From NCBI GenBank assembly GCA_021442545.1, contig JABUSX010000135.1, positions 1-7,355 on the forward strand: a DNA stretch of 7,355 nt, written 5' to 3'. Under the pieces are notes generated by a model, which had not been told where the DNA came from, made no database searches, and saw nothing but the letters and a program-made list of their open reading frames with translations. The stretch comes from Eubacterium sp. Its GTDB lineage: Bacteria > Bacillota > Clostridia > Lachnospirales > Lachnospiraceae. This document shows, in pieces, positions 1 through 6,511 of this stretch. Positions within the stretch are counted from its first letter, which is position 1. Every line of letters begins with the position of its first letter. Position numbers and translations under genes: made by a program.

Positions 1-123
1 GGATACGGTATTCTCTTCACCGAAAACCGTCACGCTCCCGCAAAGCATGCAGACAATCAGAACAATCGCCAGAAAACGCATTCCGCGGAAAACATTTTTT
101 TTCAATCCATGATTCTTCTTCAT
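1..123 (-). CDS. Exported protein of unknown function, N-terminal 41 codons only
   Basis: This minus-strand reading frame starts at ATG 123-121 and runs off the left edge, so only 41 residues are visible. The start is supported by the ribosome site AAGGAAG at 135-129, five bases upstream. The N-terminus looks like a Sec signal peptide. It has a basic n-region of about 16 residues (MKKNHGLKKNVFRGMR), a hydrophobic core of about 16 residues (FLAIVLIVCMLCGSVT), and a likely signal peptidase I site near VFG-EE at residues 33-37. The two Cys residues in the core (25 and 28) do not form a standard lipobox, so a lipoprotein is less likely. The mature protein lies outside the window and its function cannot be judged. 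It is transcribed divergently from the iorA operon. I am fairly sure the frame is coding and exported. Confidence 0.72.
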   Translation of the reverse strand, partial: MKKNHGLKKNVFRGMRFLAIVLIVCMLCGSVTVFGEENTVS

Positions 124-163
124 TTTTTCTTCCTTAGCCAGTGAAAACCCTCAGACTTCTCTC

Positions 164-182
164 CTGAAAAATCAGATTTCAG
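164..182 (-). repeat. Small inverted repeat in the leader of the leftward gene
   Basis: CTGAAA at 164-169 and TTTCAG at 177-182 are perfect 6-bp inverted arms around a 7-base centre. The element lies between the predicted start of transcription (about 208) and the ATG at 123, so it would form a short hairpin in the leader RNA or a protein-binding dyad. Nothing in the sequence says which. It could also be chance. Confidence 0.35.
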
Positions 183-214
183 AACCGGACCGTCCCGAAC
201 CCGACATCTCAATC

Positions 215-223
215 AGTATAACA
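215..223 (-). promoter_or_regulatory. Predicted extended -10 promoter for the leftward exported-protein gene
   Basis: On the minus strand, TGT followed directly by TATACT (223-215) makes an extended -10 element. TATACT matches the sigma-A consensus TATAAT at five of six positions. No good -35 is found 17 bases upstream (AGTCAT at 243-238), which is tolerable for an extended -10 promoter. Transcription would start near 208 and leave a leader of about 85 bases before the ATG at 123. Confidence 0.5.
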
Positions 224-374
224 CACCCCCCTGCCTGATGACTTAAAACTTTTCCAAAAGCAGATCCTCCATTCCGTCTCTCCGCCTTCTCTCTTTTTCC
301 CGGAACAATTCTTCTGTTCTGCGATTTTAACTTTCTTCCGCAGTCCGGATTCTCCCTGATTTTCTACCTTTTTA

Positions 375-403
375 TTTACTTCAACACAATAAAGTGCTAC
401 TAT
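375..403 (+). promoter_or_regulatory. Predicted sigma-A promoter of the iorAB-ligase-ACT operon
   Basis: TTTACT (375-380) and TACTAT (398-403) are separated by exactly 17 bases, each matching the -35/-10 consensus at four of six positions. TGC directly before the -10 (395-397) gives an extended -10. Transcription would begin near 410, about 30 bases upstream of the iorA ATG. That leaves no room for a riboswitch or T-box, so control is more likely exerted on the DNA at the spacer. Confidence 0.55.
378..396 (+). promoter_or_regulatory. Operator-like motif in the iorA promoter spacer, shared with the symporter leader
   Basis: The 19-base stretch ACTTCAACACAATAAAGTG overlaps the end of the -35 and fills the spacer up to the -10. 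It contains an imperfect dyad, ACTT with 10 bases to AAGT. Its two halves, ACTTCAAC and ATAAAGTG, recur in the same order and orientation relative to transcription in the leader of the symporter gene (6403-6374 on the minus strand), with 8 more bases between them. A protein bound here would block RNA polymerase. The regulator is not visible in the window. This rests on only two sites. Confidence 0.4.
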
Positions 404-440
404 TACGTCTGAAAAATCCAAGAAAAGAGGTTTTATTATT

Positions 441-2180
441 ATGAAAGAACTGATGTTGGGCAATAAAGCATTTGCCCGCGGACTGTATGAAGCCGGATGC
501 CAGTTCGTCTCGAGCTATCCCGGCACACCGAGTACAGAAGTGACGGAAGAAGCGGCTCTGTACGATGAGATCTACTGTGAATGGGCTCCGAACGAAAAAG
601 TTGCCATGGAAGCCGCCTTCGGCGCAAGCCTGGCCGGAAAACGTTCTTTCTGCGGAATGAAGCACGTCGGACTGAACGTTGCAGCCGACCCGCTGTATAC
701 CATGTCCTACACCGGCGTCAATGCCGGTCTCGTGATCTGCGTAGCCGATGATGCAGGCATGCATTCCTCTCAGAACGAACAGGACAGCCGCCATCATGCG
801 ATCGCTGCCAAGCTGCCGATGCTCGAGCCGTCGGATTCGGCAGAAACGCTCGCTTTTGCAAAAGCGGCTTATGAGCTCTCGGAAAAATTCGATACGCCGG
901 TCATCGTCAAGATGTGCACACGTATTGCGCACTCCCAGTCTGTCGTAGAGACCGGAGAACGCATCGTGCCGGAAAAATCCTATACGAAGGACATTGCAAA
1001 ATATGTCATGATGCCCGGCAACGCAAAACGCCGCCACCCGATCGTGGAAGAGCGCACGAAAGCCCTGCAGGGCTTTGCCGAGATCACCGATCTGAACCGG
1101 ATCGAAAATGACGGAAAGGAGATCGGCATCATCACCTCCTCCACGTCCTACCAGTACGCAAAGGAAGTCTTCGGCAGCGACGCTTCCATCCTGAAGCTCG
1201 GCTTGGTCAATCCGCTTCCCGTTCAGAAGATCCTCGATTTTGCAAAAGACAAGAAAGAACTGATCGTGATCGAAGAGCTCGATCCGATCATCGAGAATCA
1301 CTGCAAGGTGCTCGGCCTGAAGGTCACGGGAAAAGACAAACTGCCGATGATCGACGAGTTTTCGCAGAACCTTATTGCAAAGGCCTTCGGCCGCAAGGTT
1401 CCCGCCGGTCTGACGTTGGATGAACAGATTCCGGTACGGCCGCCTGTCATGTGCTCAGGCTGCCCCCACAGAGGAATGTTCTACAGCCTGAAGAAAAACA
1501 AAGTCACCGTCCTCGGTGATATCGGCTGCTATACGCTCGGTGCCGTTGCCCCGCTGCAGACGATCGAAATGACTCTCTGCATGGGTGCCTCAGTCAGTGC
1601 GGCGCATGGTTTCAACAAAGCTCTCGGCTCCGAAGGCGAAAAACACACGGTTGCCGTGATCGGCGATTCGACCTTCATGCATTCCGGCATGACCGGTCTC
1701 GCAAACATTGCCTACAACCAGAGCAACTCCACCGTCGTCATCCTGGACAACTCCATCACCGGCATGACCGGACACCAGCAGAATCCGACGACCGGCTACA
1801 ACATCAAAGGCGATCCCGCCGGAAAGATCGACCTCGAGTCTCTCTGCCATGCCATGGGCATCCGCCGCGTCGTCGTCGTGGATCCCTACGATCTTGCCGC
1901 CTGTGACAAGGCGATCAAGGAAGAACTTGCCGCAGAAGAACCCTCCGTGATCATTTCACGCCGGCCCTGCGTGCTGCTGAAATATGTGAAGCATAAACCC
2001 TCACTGCGCGTCAATGAAGAGAAATGCCGCGGATGCAAGTCCTGCATGCGGATCGGCTGCCCGTCCATCTCCATGAAGAACGGCAAGGCTCATGTCGACG
2101 CAACGCTCTGTGTCGGCTGCGATGTCTGCAGCCAGCTGTGCGCCTTCGATGCATTCGAAAGCACCGGATCAGAAGAATAG
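441..2180 (+). CDS. iorA: Indolepyruvate:ferredoxin oxidoreductase, alpha subunit (IorA)
   Basis: This is the large catalytic subunit of the cytoplasmic enzyme that oxidises aryl-pyruvates (indolepyruvate, phenylpyruvate, hydroxyphenylpyruvate) with CoA to arylacetyl-CoA and CO2, passing electrons to ferredoxin. At 579 residues it is close to the usual length. Visible in order: an N-terminal pyrimidine-binding domain with SSYPGTPSTE (24-33) and EWAPNEKVAMEAAFGAS (47-63); the family signature CSGCPHRG (338-345); the TPP-binding domain with GDIGCYTLG (359-367), GDSTF (409-413) and LDNSITGMTGHQQNP (435-449); and a C-terminal double [4Fe-4S] ferredoxin domain with Cys 529, 532, 535, 540 and Cys 557, 560, 563, 567. 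All cofactor ligands appear present. The ATG at 441 follows AAAGAGG (424-430) by 10 bases and directly begins the conserved N-terminus. It is the first gene of the operon, and its stop codon overlaps the ribosome site of iorB. True substrate preference cannot be read from sequence. Confidence 0.95.
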   Translation: MKELMLGNKAFARGLYEAGCQFVSSYPGTPSTEVTEEAALYDEIYCEWAPNEKVAMEAAFGASLAGKRSFCGMKHVGLNVAADPLYTMSYTGVNAGLVICVADDAGMHSSQNEQDSRHHAIAAKLPMLEPSDSAETLAFAKAAYELSEKFDTPVIVKMCTRIAHSQSVVETGERIVPEKSYTKDIAKYVMMPGNAKRRHPIVEERTKALQGFAEITDLNRIENDGKEIGIITSSTSYQYAKEVFGSDASILKLGLVNPLPVQKILDFAKDKKELIVIEELDPIIENHCKVLGLKVTGKDKLPMIDEFSQNLIAKAFGRKVPAGLTLDEQIPVRPPVMCSGCPHRGMFYSLKKNKVTVLGDIGCYTLGAVAPLQTIEMTLCMGASVSAAHGFNKALGSEGEKHTVAVIGDSTFMHSGMTGLANIAYNQSNSTVVILDNSITGMTGHQQNPTTGYNIKGDPAGKIDLESLCHAMGIRRVVVVDPYDLAACDKAIKEELAAEEPSVIISRRPCVLLKYVKHKPSLRVNEEKCRGCKSCMRIGCPSISMKNGKAHVDATLCVGCDVCSQLCAFDAFESTGSEE

Positions 2181-2192
2181 GAGGGGATCGGA

Positions 2193-2765
2193 ATGGAAAC
2201 AAAGAATATTATGATCGTTGGTGTCGGCGGGCAGGGAAGCCTGCTGGCAAGCAAACTCCTCGGCCGGCTTCTGCTGGATGAGGGATATGATGTAAAGGTT
2301 TCGGAAGTTCACGGCATGTCGCAGCGCGGCGGAAGCGTCGTGACCTATGTCCGCTACGGAGATTCCGTTGCTTCCCCCGTTATCGACCGCGGCGAAGCAG
2401 ATTTCATCGTCTCCTTTGAGCTCCTGGAAGCAGCCCGCTGGCTGTCCTACCTGAAGCCGGACGGCCAGATCGTAACGAATACCCAGGAGATCGATCCGAT
2501 GCCGGTCATCATCGGAGCCATGGAATATCCGGAAGACCTTGTAGCTAAAATGAAAGCCACCGGCGCAAAGGTGGATGCGATCGACTGCCTGCCCCTCGCA
2601 GAAGAAGCGGGCTCCGCAAAAGCCGTCAACCTCGTTCTGATGGGACGCCTCTCCCGCTATTTCGGCGTTTCGGACGACGTCTGGATGAAGGCCATCGAAA
2701 AAAGTGTACCGCCGAAATTCCTGGAGCTGAACAAAAAGGCTTTTGAACTTGGGAAAAACTGCTGA
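2193..2765 (+). CDS. iorB: Indolepyruvate:ferredoxin oxidoreductase, beta subunit (IorB)
   Basis: This is the small subunit of the IorAB complex and belongs to the gamma-type domain family of 2-oxoacid:ferredoxin oxidoreductases, which completes the active site at the interface with IorA. At 190 residues it has the normal length. The glycine-rich N-terminal motif GVGGQG is at 10-15, and the hallmark EVHGMSQRGGSV is at 38-49. The AGGAGGGG ribosome site (2179-2186) overlaps the iorA stop codon and lies 6 bases before the ATG. Translation is therefore probably coupled, as expected for subunits needed in equal amounts. The C-terminus (AFELGKNC) looks intact. Confidence is high because the motifs, the length and the adjacency to iorA all agree. 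Confidence 0.95.
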   Translation: METKNIMIVGVGGQGSLLASKLLGRLLLDEGYDVKVSEVHGMSQRGGSVVTYVRYGDSVASPVIDRGEADFIVSFELLEAARWLSYLKPDGQIVTNTQEIDPMPVIIGAMEYPEDLVAKMKATGAKVDAIDCLPLAEEAGSAKAVNLVLMGRLSRYFGVSDDVWMKAIEKSVPPKFLELNKKAFELGKNC

Positions 2766-2817
2766 AGACAGAAAACGGAAAGAACTGCCGAAGATAAATA
2801 AGGAGATACTGCAATAA

Positions 2818-4119
2818 ATGGAAAACTATTACCAGAAAGAAATTGAGTGCGCGCCCCGCGAGGTGATTAAAGCACTTCAGGACGAACGCCTTGTGAAACA
2901 GGTACGCCACGTGTGGGATTCCGTTCCCTACTACCGTAAAAAAATGGAAGAAAAAGGAGTCACTCCCGATGACATCAGATCATCCGATGACCTTTACAAG
3001 CTTCCGTTCCTGAGCAAGGCGGATCTGCGCAATGCCTATCCCTACGGTCTCATGGGAAAACCCCTGAAAGACTGCGTCCGTATCCAGTCCACATCCGGCA
3101 CGACCGGAAAGCGCGTTGTTGCCTTCTATACACAGAACGATATCGATATCTGGGAAGAATGCTGTGCGCGTGCGATCATGGCCGCCGGCGGTACGAACGA
3201 AGACGTCTGCCAGGTCTCCTACGGCTATGGTCTGTTCACCGGAGGTCCGGGACTGAACGGCGGCAGCCACAAGGTCGGCTGTCTGACGATCCCGACCAGC
3301 TCCGGAAACACGGAACGCCAGATCATGTTCATCAAAGACCTGCAGGCCACCATCCTCTGCTGCACGCCGAGCTACGCCGCCTACATCGGCGAAACGATGA
3401 AGGAAATGGGCATGTCTCCGGAGGATATTCCGCTGAAGGCCGGTATTTTCGGTGCCGAAGCCTGGAGCGAGGAAATGCGTCATGATATCGAGAAAACGAT
3501 GGGAATCAAGGCCTATGATATCTACGGTCTCACCGAGATCTCCGGCCCCGGCGTTTCCTTTGAATGCTCTGCCCAGAACGGCATGCATATCAACGAAGAC
3601 CATTTCATCGCCGAGATCATTGATCCGGAAACCGGCGTGCCGCTTCCGGAAGGCGAACAGGGCGAGCTCGTCTTCACCTGCATCGACAAGGAAGCTTTCC
3701 CGCTTCTCCGCTACCGCACACGGGATATCTGCACGCTGACGCGCGAGAAGTGCTCCTGCGGACGTACGCACGTGAAAATGACGAAGCCGAAAGGACGTAC
3801 CGATGACATGCTGATCATCCGCGGCGTCAACGTCTTCCCGTCACAGATCGAGACCGTCCTGCTGAACCACGGCTATGCGGCCAACTACCAGATCATTGTC
3901 GACCGTGTGAACAACACCGATACACTGGATGTCCAGGTCGAAATGACACCTGAAATCTTCACGGATAAGCTCAGCGAGATCTCCATGAAACAGAAAGAAC
4001 TGGTTGCCGGTCTGCAGTCGATGCTCGGTATCAAAGCCAAGGTCACTCTTGTTGCGCCGAAGTCCATCACAAGAAGTGAGGGTAAAGCCGTACGCGTCAT
4101 CGACAAACGGAAAATCTGA
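2818..4119 (+). CDS. Phenylacetate-CoA ligase family protein (AMP-forming, PaaK-like)
   Basis: This is an adenylate-forming ligase of the PaaK type. It activates an arylacetic acid with ATP to the acyl-AMP and then the CoA thioester, or in principle works in the opposite direction. At 433 residues it matches the family. Motifs in order: the phosphate loop STSGTTGKR (91-99); YDIYGLTE (233-240); the ribose-binding Asp in RYRTRD (298-303); the hinge region KGRTDDMLIIRGVNVFPSQ (325-343); and the C-terminal catalytic Lys in RSEGKAVRVID (419-429, Lys423). Cys305, Cys312 and Cys314 (CSCGRTH) form a compact cluster that may bind zinc, as in several PaaK relatives. The ATG follows TAAGGAGA (2799-2806), 52 bases after iorB. 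Co-transcription with iorAB points to phenylacetate, indoleacetate or hydroxyphenylacetate as substrate. I leave the symbol blank because orthology to true paaK of aerobic phenylacetate breakdown is doubtful. Confidence 0.9.
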   Translation: MENYYQKEIECAPREVIKALQDERLVKQVRHVWDSVPYYRKKMEEKGVTPDDIRSSDDLYKLPFLSKADLRNAYPYGLMGKPLKDCVRIQSTSGTTGKRVVAFYTQNDIDIWEECCARAIMAAGGTNEDVCQVSYGYGLFTGGPGLNGGSHKVGCLTIPTSSGNTERQIMFIKDLQATILCCTPSYAAYIGETMKEMGMSPEDIPLKAGIFGAEAWSEEMRHDIEKTMGIKAYDIYGLTEISGPGVSFECSAQNGMHINEDHFIAEIIDPETGVPLPEGEQGELVFTCIDKEAFPLLRYRTRDICTLTREKCSCGRTHVKMTKPKGRTDDMLIIRGVNVFPSQIETVLLNHGYAANYQIIVDRVNNTDTLDVQVEMTPEIFTDKLSEISMKQKELVAGLQSMLGIKAKVTLVAPKSITRSEGKAVRVIDKRKI

Positions 4120-4142
4120 TCTGATGAAGAAGGAGGAATATC

Positions 4143-4577
4143 ATGGCCATTAAACAAATTTCCGTGTTTCTGGAAAACAAACCGGGTATGCTGAAGAATA
4201 TGTGCCAGATCCTGGCTGATCATAAAATCGATATGCGCGCGCTTTCACTGGCCGAAACAAAGGATTTCGGCATTGCCCGCATGATCGTGGACGATATTTT
4301 CAGCACAACGAACGTCCTTCGGGAGGCCGGATTTGTAAACCGTCTGACACCGGTCATCGCCGTCTGCATTCCGGATGAAACAGGCGGTCTGAACAAAGTG
4401 CTGGATGTCTTAATGAGTATCGGCACGAATCTCGAGTATATGTACTCTTCTCTCGGCAAAGAAGCGGATCATGCCTACATGATCTTCCGTATAGACCAAA
4501 ATGAAAAGGCTGCCGAAGCGGCTCTCAGAAATGCCGGGATCCGGGTCCTTACCCAGGAGGAAGTATCCGAACTTTAA
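4143..4577 (+). CDS. Tandem ACT-domain protein, probable amino-acid sensor of the operon
   Basis: This 144-residue protein appears to consist of two ACT domains and nothing else. The first (about 3-70) opens with ISVFLENKPGML, the usual beta-strand and ligand-loop start. The second (about 71-140) has VIAVCIPDETGGLNKVL with the matching Gly-rich loop. ACT domains pair side by side and bind small ligands, often amino acids, at the interface. No catalytic or DNA-binding domain is present, so any regulation must act through ligand binding or a partner protein. AAGGAGG (4130-4136) sits 6 bases before the ATG, and the gap to the ligase stop is 23 bases. The gene closes the operon before the terminator at 4638. 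I infer that it senses an aromatic amino acid or aryl acid and modulates IorAB or the ligase; the sequence does not prove this. Confidence 0.85.
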   Translation: MAIKQISVFLENKPGMLKNMCQILADHKIDMRALSLAETKDFGIARMIVDDIFSTTNVLREAGFVNRLTPVIAVCIPDETGGLNKVLDVLMSIGTNLEYMYSSLGKEADHAYMIFRIDQNEKAAEAALRNAGIRVLTQEEVSEL

Positions 4578-4637
4578 GACGGTCTTTATAACGGAATGAA
4601 CCAGGCGGAAGATGGCTGCCGGTTCTGCAGCAGTACT

Positions 4638-4680
4638 GAAAAAACACCCGATTTTCTCTGCGGATATCGGGTGTTTTTTC
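4638..4680. terminator. Bidirectional intrinsic terminator between the convergent ior operon and symporter gene
   Basis: The arms 4638-4652 and 4666-4680 are perfect 15-bp inverted repeats (GAAAAAACACCCGAT and its complement) with a 13-base loop. The A-run at the base of the left arm becomes a U-run on the minus strand, and six T residues end the right arm on the plus strand, so the element works in both directions. It lies 61 bases after the ACT gene stop and 123 bases after the symporter stop. A minor GCTGC/GCAGC hairpin (4615-4631) precedes it. Nothing else is seen in the gap 4578-4802. Confidence 0.9.
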
Positions 4681-4802
4681 GTATCATATCTGATTTTTAT
4701 ACTTCGGACATCGCGTGCTTATCAAAACTATGTCCGATCATGCGCTGCAGAAAACGGGCGGTTTTTCCGGAACCGGATATTCCTTTTGATTTCGGATCAC
4801 AC

Positions 4803-6347
4803 TCAGTTTTCCGTGTCCAGGGCTTCCCTCTTCGGAACCAGCACCTTCTGCTCGTAGCAGGAGAAGGCCTTTTCCACGAAGTCCGCATCCGGCTTCCGGG
4901 TAAACAGAGACACCACAGGAACAATGATCAGGCCGGCAAGCATACAGAACACACCGGCATTGATCGGGGACTGCAGGATCTCCGGAAAGATCGGCCTTGC
5001 GACCATATTTGCGATCATGACGACTGTGGAAAACAGGAAGCTGGCCCAGCAGGCTGCCTTCGTCGTTTTTTTCCAGTACAGGCCGAACAGGAAGGGCGCC
5101 AGGAACGCCCCGGCCAGAGCACCCCAGGAAATGCCCATAAGCTGCGCAATAAAGGTCACGTTCGAACTATACTGTACAAGGGCGATCACGACAGAAATCG
5201 CAATAAAGACTACGATCAGCAGCCGCATGCAGAACAGCTGCTTCTTTTCATTCATCTTCTTAAAGACGACAACCTTCAGGAAGTCCAGCGTCAATGTTGA
5301 GCTCGAAGCCAGAACCAGAGAGGAAAGAGTCGACATCGATGCGGAAAGCACCAGCACCACAACGACCCCGATCAGGATATCCGGAAGACCGGAAAGCATG
5401 GTCGGCACGATCGCGTCATATCCTTCTGCCGCAACGTTGACCTGATCGGAGAAGAGACGTCCGAACCCGCCGAGGAAGTAGCATCCGCCGGCCACAACAA
5501 GAGCAAATATGGTCGAAATGATGGTTCCCGTTTCAACGGCCTTTTCATTTTTGATCGCATAAAACTTCTGTACCATCTGCGGGAGACCCCAGGTTCCCAG
5601 AGAAGTCAGGATCACAACGCCCAGCAGATTTATGGGATCCGGTCCGAAGAAAGAGGCAAAAATGCCCGGTGTCGTTGAAACAGATTCATCCACCACGCGG
5701 CCCATTCCGTCCAGAGCTGCCGACAGGCCTCCCTGCGTGTTCAGGACGGCCACGACAACGGCAATGATGCCGCCGATCATGATCAGACCCTGGATAAAGT
5801 CGTTTATAGCTGTCGCCATGTAACCGCCGGCAATGACATAAATACCCGTAAGGATCGCCATTACAATGACGCAGAGCGCGTACGGAATATTAAAGGCCAT
5901 CCCGAACAGACGGGACAGACCGTTATACAAGGAGGCTGTATACGGGATCAGGAAAACAAACGTAATGACGGATGCGGCAACCTGGAGCTTTTTGCAGTCA
6001 AAACGCTTTCCGAAAAACTCCGGCATCGTAGCCGAATCCAGATGCTGCGTCATGATCCTTGTGCGGCGCCCGAGGATCCTCCATGCCAGAAGGGAGCCCA
6101 GAAGGGCATTTCCTATGCCCGCCCAGGTTGCGGCGATCCCGTATTTCCATCCGAACTGTCCCGCATATCCCACGAACACGACCGCCGAAAAATACGAAGT
6201 TCCGTATGCAAACGCCGTAAGCCACGGGCCAACCTTCCGGCCGCCCAGTACGAAACCGTTCACATCCGTGGAAGACCGCCGGCAGTAGATGCCGATGCCC
6301 ACCATCACGGCGAAGAATACGATCAGCAGTATAATCTTGATAGCCAT
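4803..6347 (-). CDS. Sodium:solute symporter (SSS/SLC5) family transporter, substrate unknown
   Basis: This 514-residue integral membrane protein of the LeuT-fold SSS family has about 13 hydrophobic segments, from IILLIVFFAVMVGIGIY (5-21) to the last near 466-483, and a short charged C-terminal tail. The family signature GFVLGGRKVGPWLTAFAYG (31-49) follows the first segment. Ser339-Thr340 in SASMSTLSS match the Na+-site Ser-Thr pair of PutP (S340/T341), which supports sodium coupling. The Asp of PutP segment II (D55) aligns with Tyr52 here, in TSYFSAVVFVG, which is closer to PanF-type members. A proline carrier is therefore unlikely. ATG 6347-6345 follows AAAAGAGG (6364-6357) by 9 bases. It converges on the ior operon and shares an operator-like sequence with it. 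Uptake or export of aryl acids, pantothenate or another carboxylate are possibilities I cannot separate. Confidence 0.9.
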   Translation of the reverse strand: MAIKIILLIVFFAVMVGIGIYCRRSSTDVNGFVLGGRKVGPWLTAFAYGTSYFSAVVFVGYAGQFGWKYGIAATWAGIGNALLGSLLAWRILGRRTRIMTQHLDSATMPEFFGKRFDCKKLQVAASVITFVFLIPYTASLYNGLSRLFGMAFNIPYALCVIVMAILTGIYVIAGGYMATAINDFIQGLIMIGGIIAVVVAVLNTQGGLSAALDGMGRVVDESVSTTPGIFASFFGPDPINLLGVVILTSLGTWGLPQMVQKFYAIKNEKAVETGTIISTIFALVVAGGCYFLGGFGRLFSDQVNVAAEGYDAIVPTMLSGLPDILIGVVVVLVLSASMSTLSSLVLASSSTLTLDFLKVVVFKKMNEKKQLFCMRLLIVVFIAISVVIALVQYSSNVTFIAQLMGISWGALAGAFLAPFLFGLYWKKTTKAACWASFLFSTVVMIANMVARPIFPEILQSPINAGVFCMLAGLIIVPVVSLFTRKPDADFVEKAFSCYEQKVLVPKREALDTEN

Positions 6348-6373
6348 GTTCCTGTTCCTCTTTTCCTTAAATT

Positions 6374-6403
6374 ACACTTTATCACGTTGGCGCGTTGAAG
6401 TGT
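6374..6403 (-). promoter_or_regulatory. Leader dyad of the symporter gene; second copy of the operator-like motif
   Basis: On the minus strand, ACTTCAAC (6401-6394) and ATAAAGTG (6382-6375) are the same two 8-base blocks found in the iorA promoter spacer. Here 11 bases lie between them instead of 3, and the insert carries a second CAAC. The outer ACACTT (6403-6398) and AAGTGT (6379-6374) arms are a perfect dyad. In RNA the whole element can form a hairpin, with an inner 4-bp stem closed by a CCAA loop. It begins about 12 bases after the predicted transcription start and ends 26 bases before the ATG, a position suited to a repressor block or an RNA leader structure. Confidence 0.4.
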
Positions 6404-6421
6404 TGCTGTTCGACTTATGAT

Positions 6422-6450
6422 AGTATAGGACAGTGTCATAAAAATATCAA
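6422..6450 (-). promoter_or_regulatory. Predicted sigma-A promoter of the symporter gene
   Basis: On the minus strand, TTGATA (6450-6445) and TATACT (6427-6422) are exactly 17 bases apart. Each matches its consensus at five of six positions, making this the best promoter in the window. Transcription would begin near 6415 and give a leader of about 68 bases that contains the dyad at 6374-6403. Confidence 0.72.
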
Positions 6451-6480
6451 GAACTATTCGTGAATAAACAAGATCATTCG
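6448..6480 (-). repeat. Imperfect direct repeat at and upstream of the symporter -35
   Basis: On the minus strand, CGAATGATCTTG (6480-6469) and CGAATAGTTCTTG (6460-6448) are direct repeats differing by one gap and one base. Their starts are 20 bases apart, roughly two helical turns. The inner copy overlaps the -35. This arrangement is typical of a dimeric activator or repressor, but two short AT-rich copies can also arise by chance. Confidence 0.3.
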
Positions 6481-6511
6481 CATCTCTTTCGGAGGATCGT
6501 TCCTGTACAGC

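Larger units (their letters stand above)
124..440. other. Divergent intergenic region between the exported-protein gene and iorA
   Basis: This 317-base stretch holds no convincing gene. It contains the leftward promoter (215-223), a small inverted repeat in the leftward leader (164-182), and the rightward promoter and operator-like site (375-403). Between them, roughly 250-370 is strikingly pyrimidine-rich on the plus strand. It includes a short CTTTT-CC-AAAAG inverted repeat at 249-260 and a weak GAACA/TGTTC hairpin near 303-319. An open minus-strand frame crosses it (209-463), but that frame has no ribosome site, runs into the start of iorA, and has low-complexity Lys/Glu-rich composition. 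I treat it as noise. Confidence 0.7.

Noticed and set aside
209..463. 84-codon minus-strand frame in the divergent promoter region
   Set aside because: No ribosome site, a start inside iorA, Lys/Glu-rich low-complexity product, and it covers both predicted promoters.
381..1301. 306-codon minus-strand open frame opposite iorA
   Set aside because: It is antisense to a certain gene with conserved motifs, has no ribosome site or known domain, and such frames are common opposite GC-rich third-position codons.
4596..5300. 234-codon plus-strand frame after the ACT gene
   Set aside because: It spans the terminator and then runs antisense to the symporter. The product shows no domain and is rich in His/Arg/Gln as expected of an antisense shadow.
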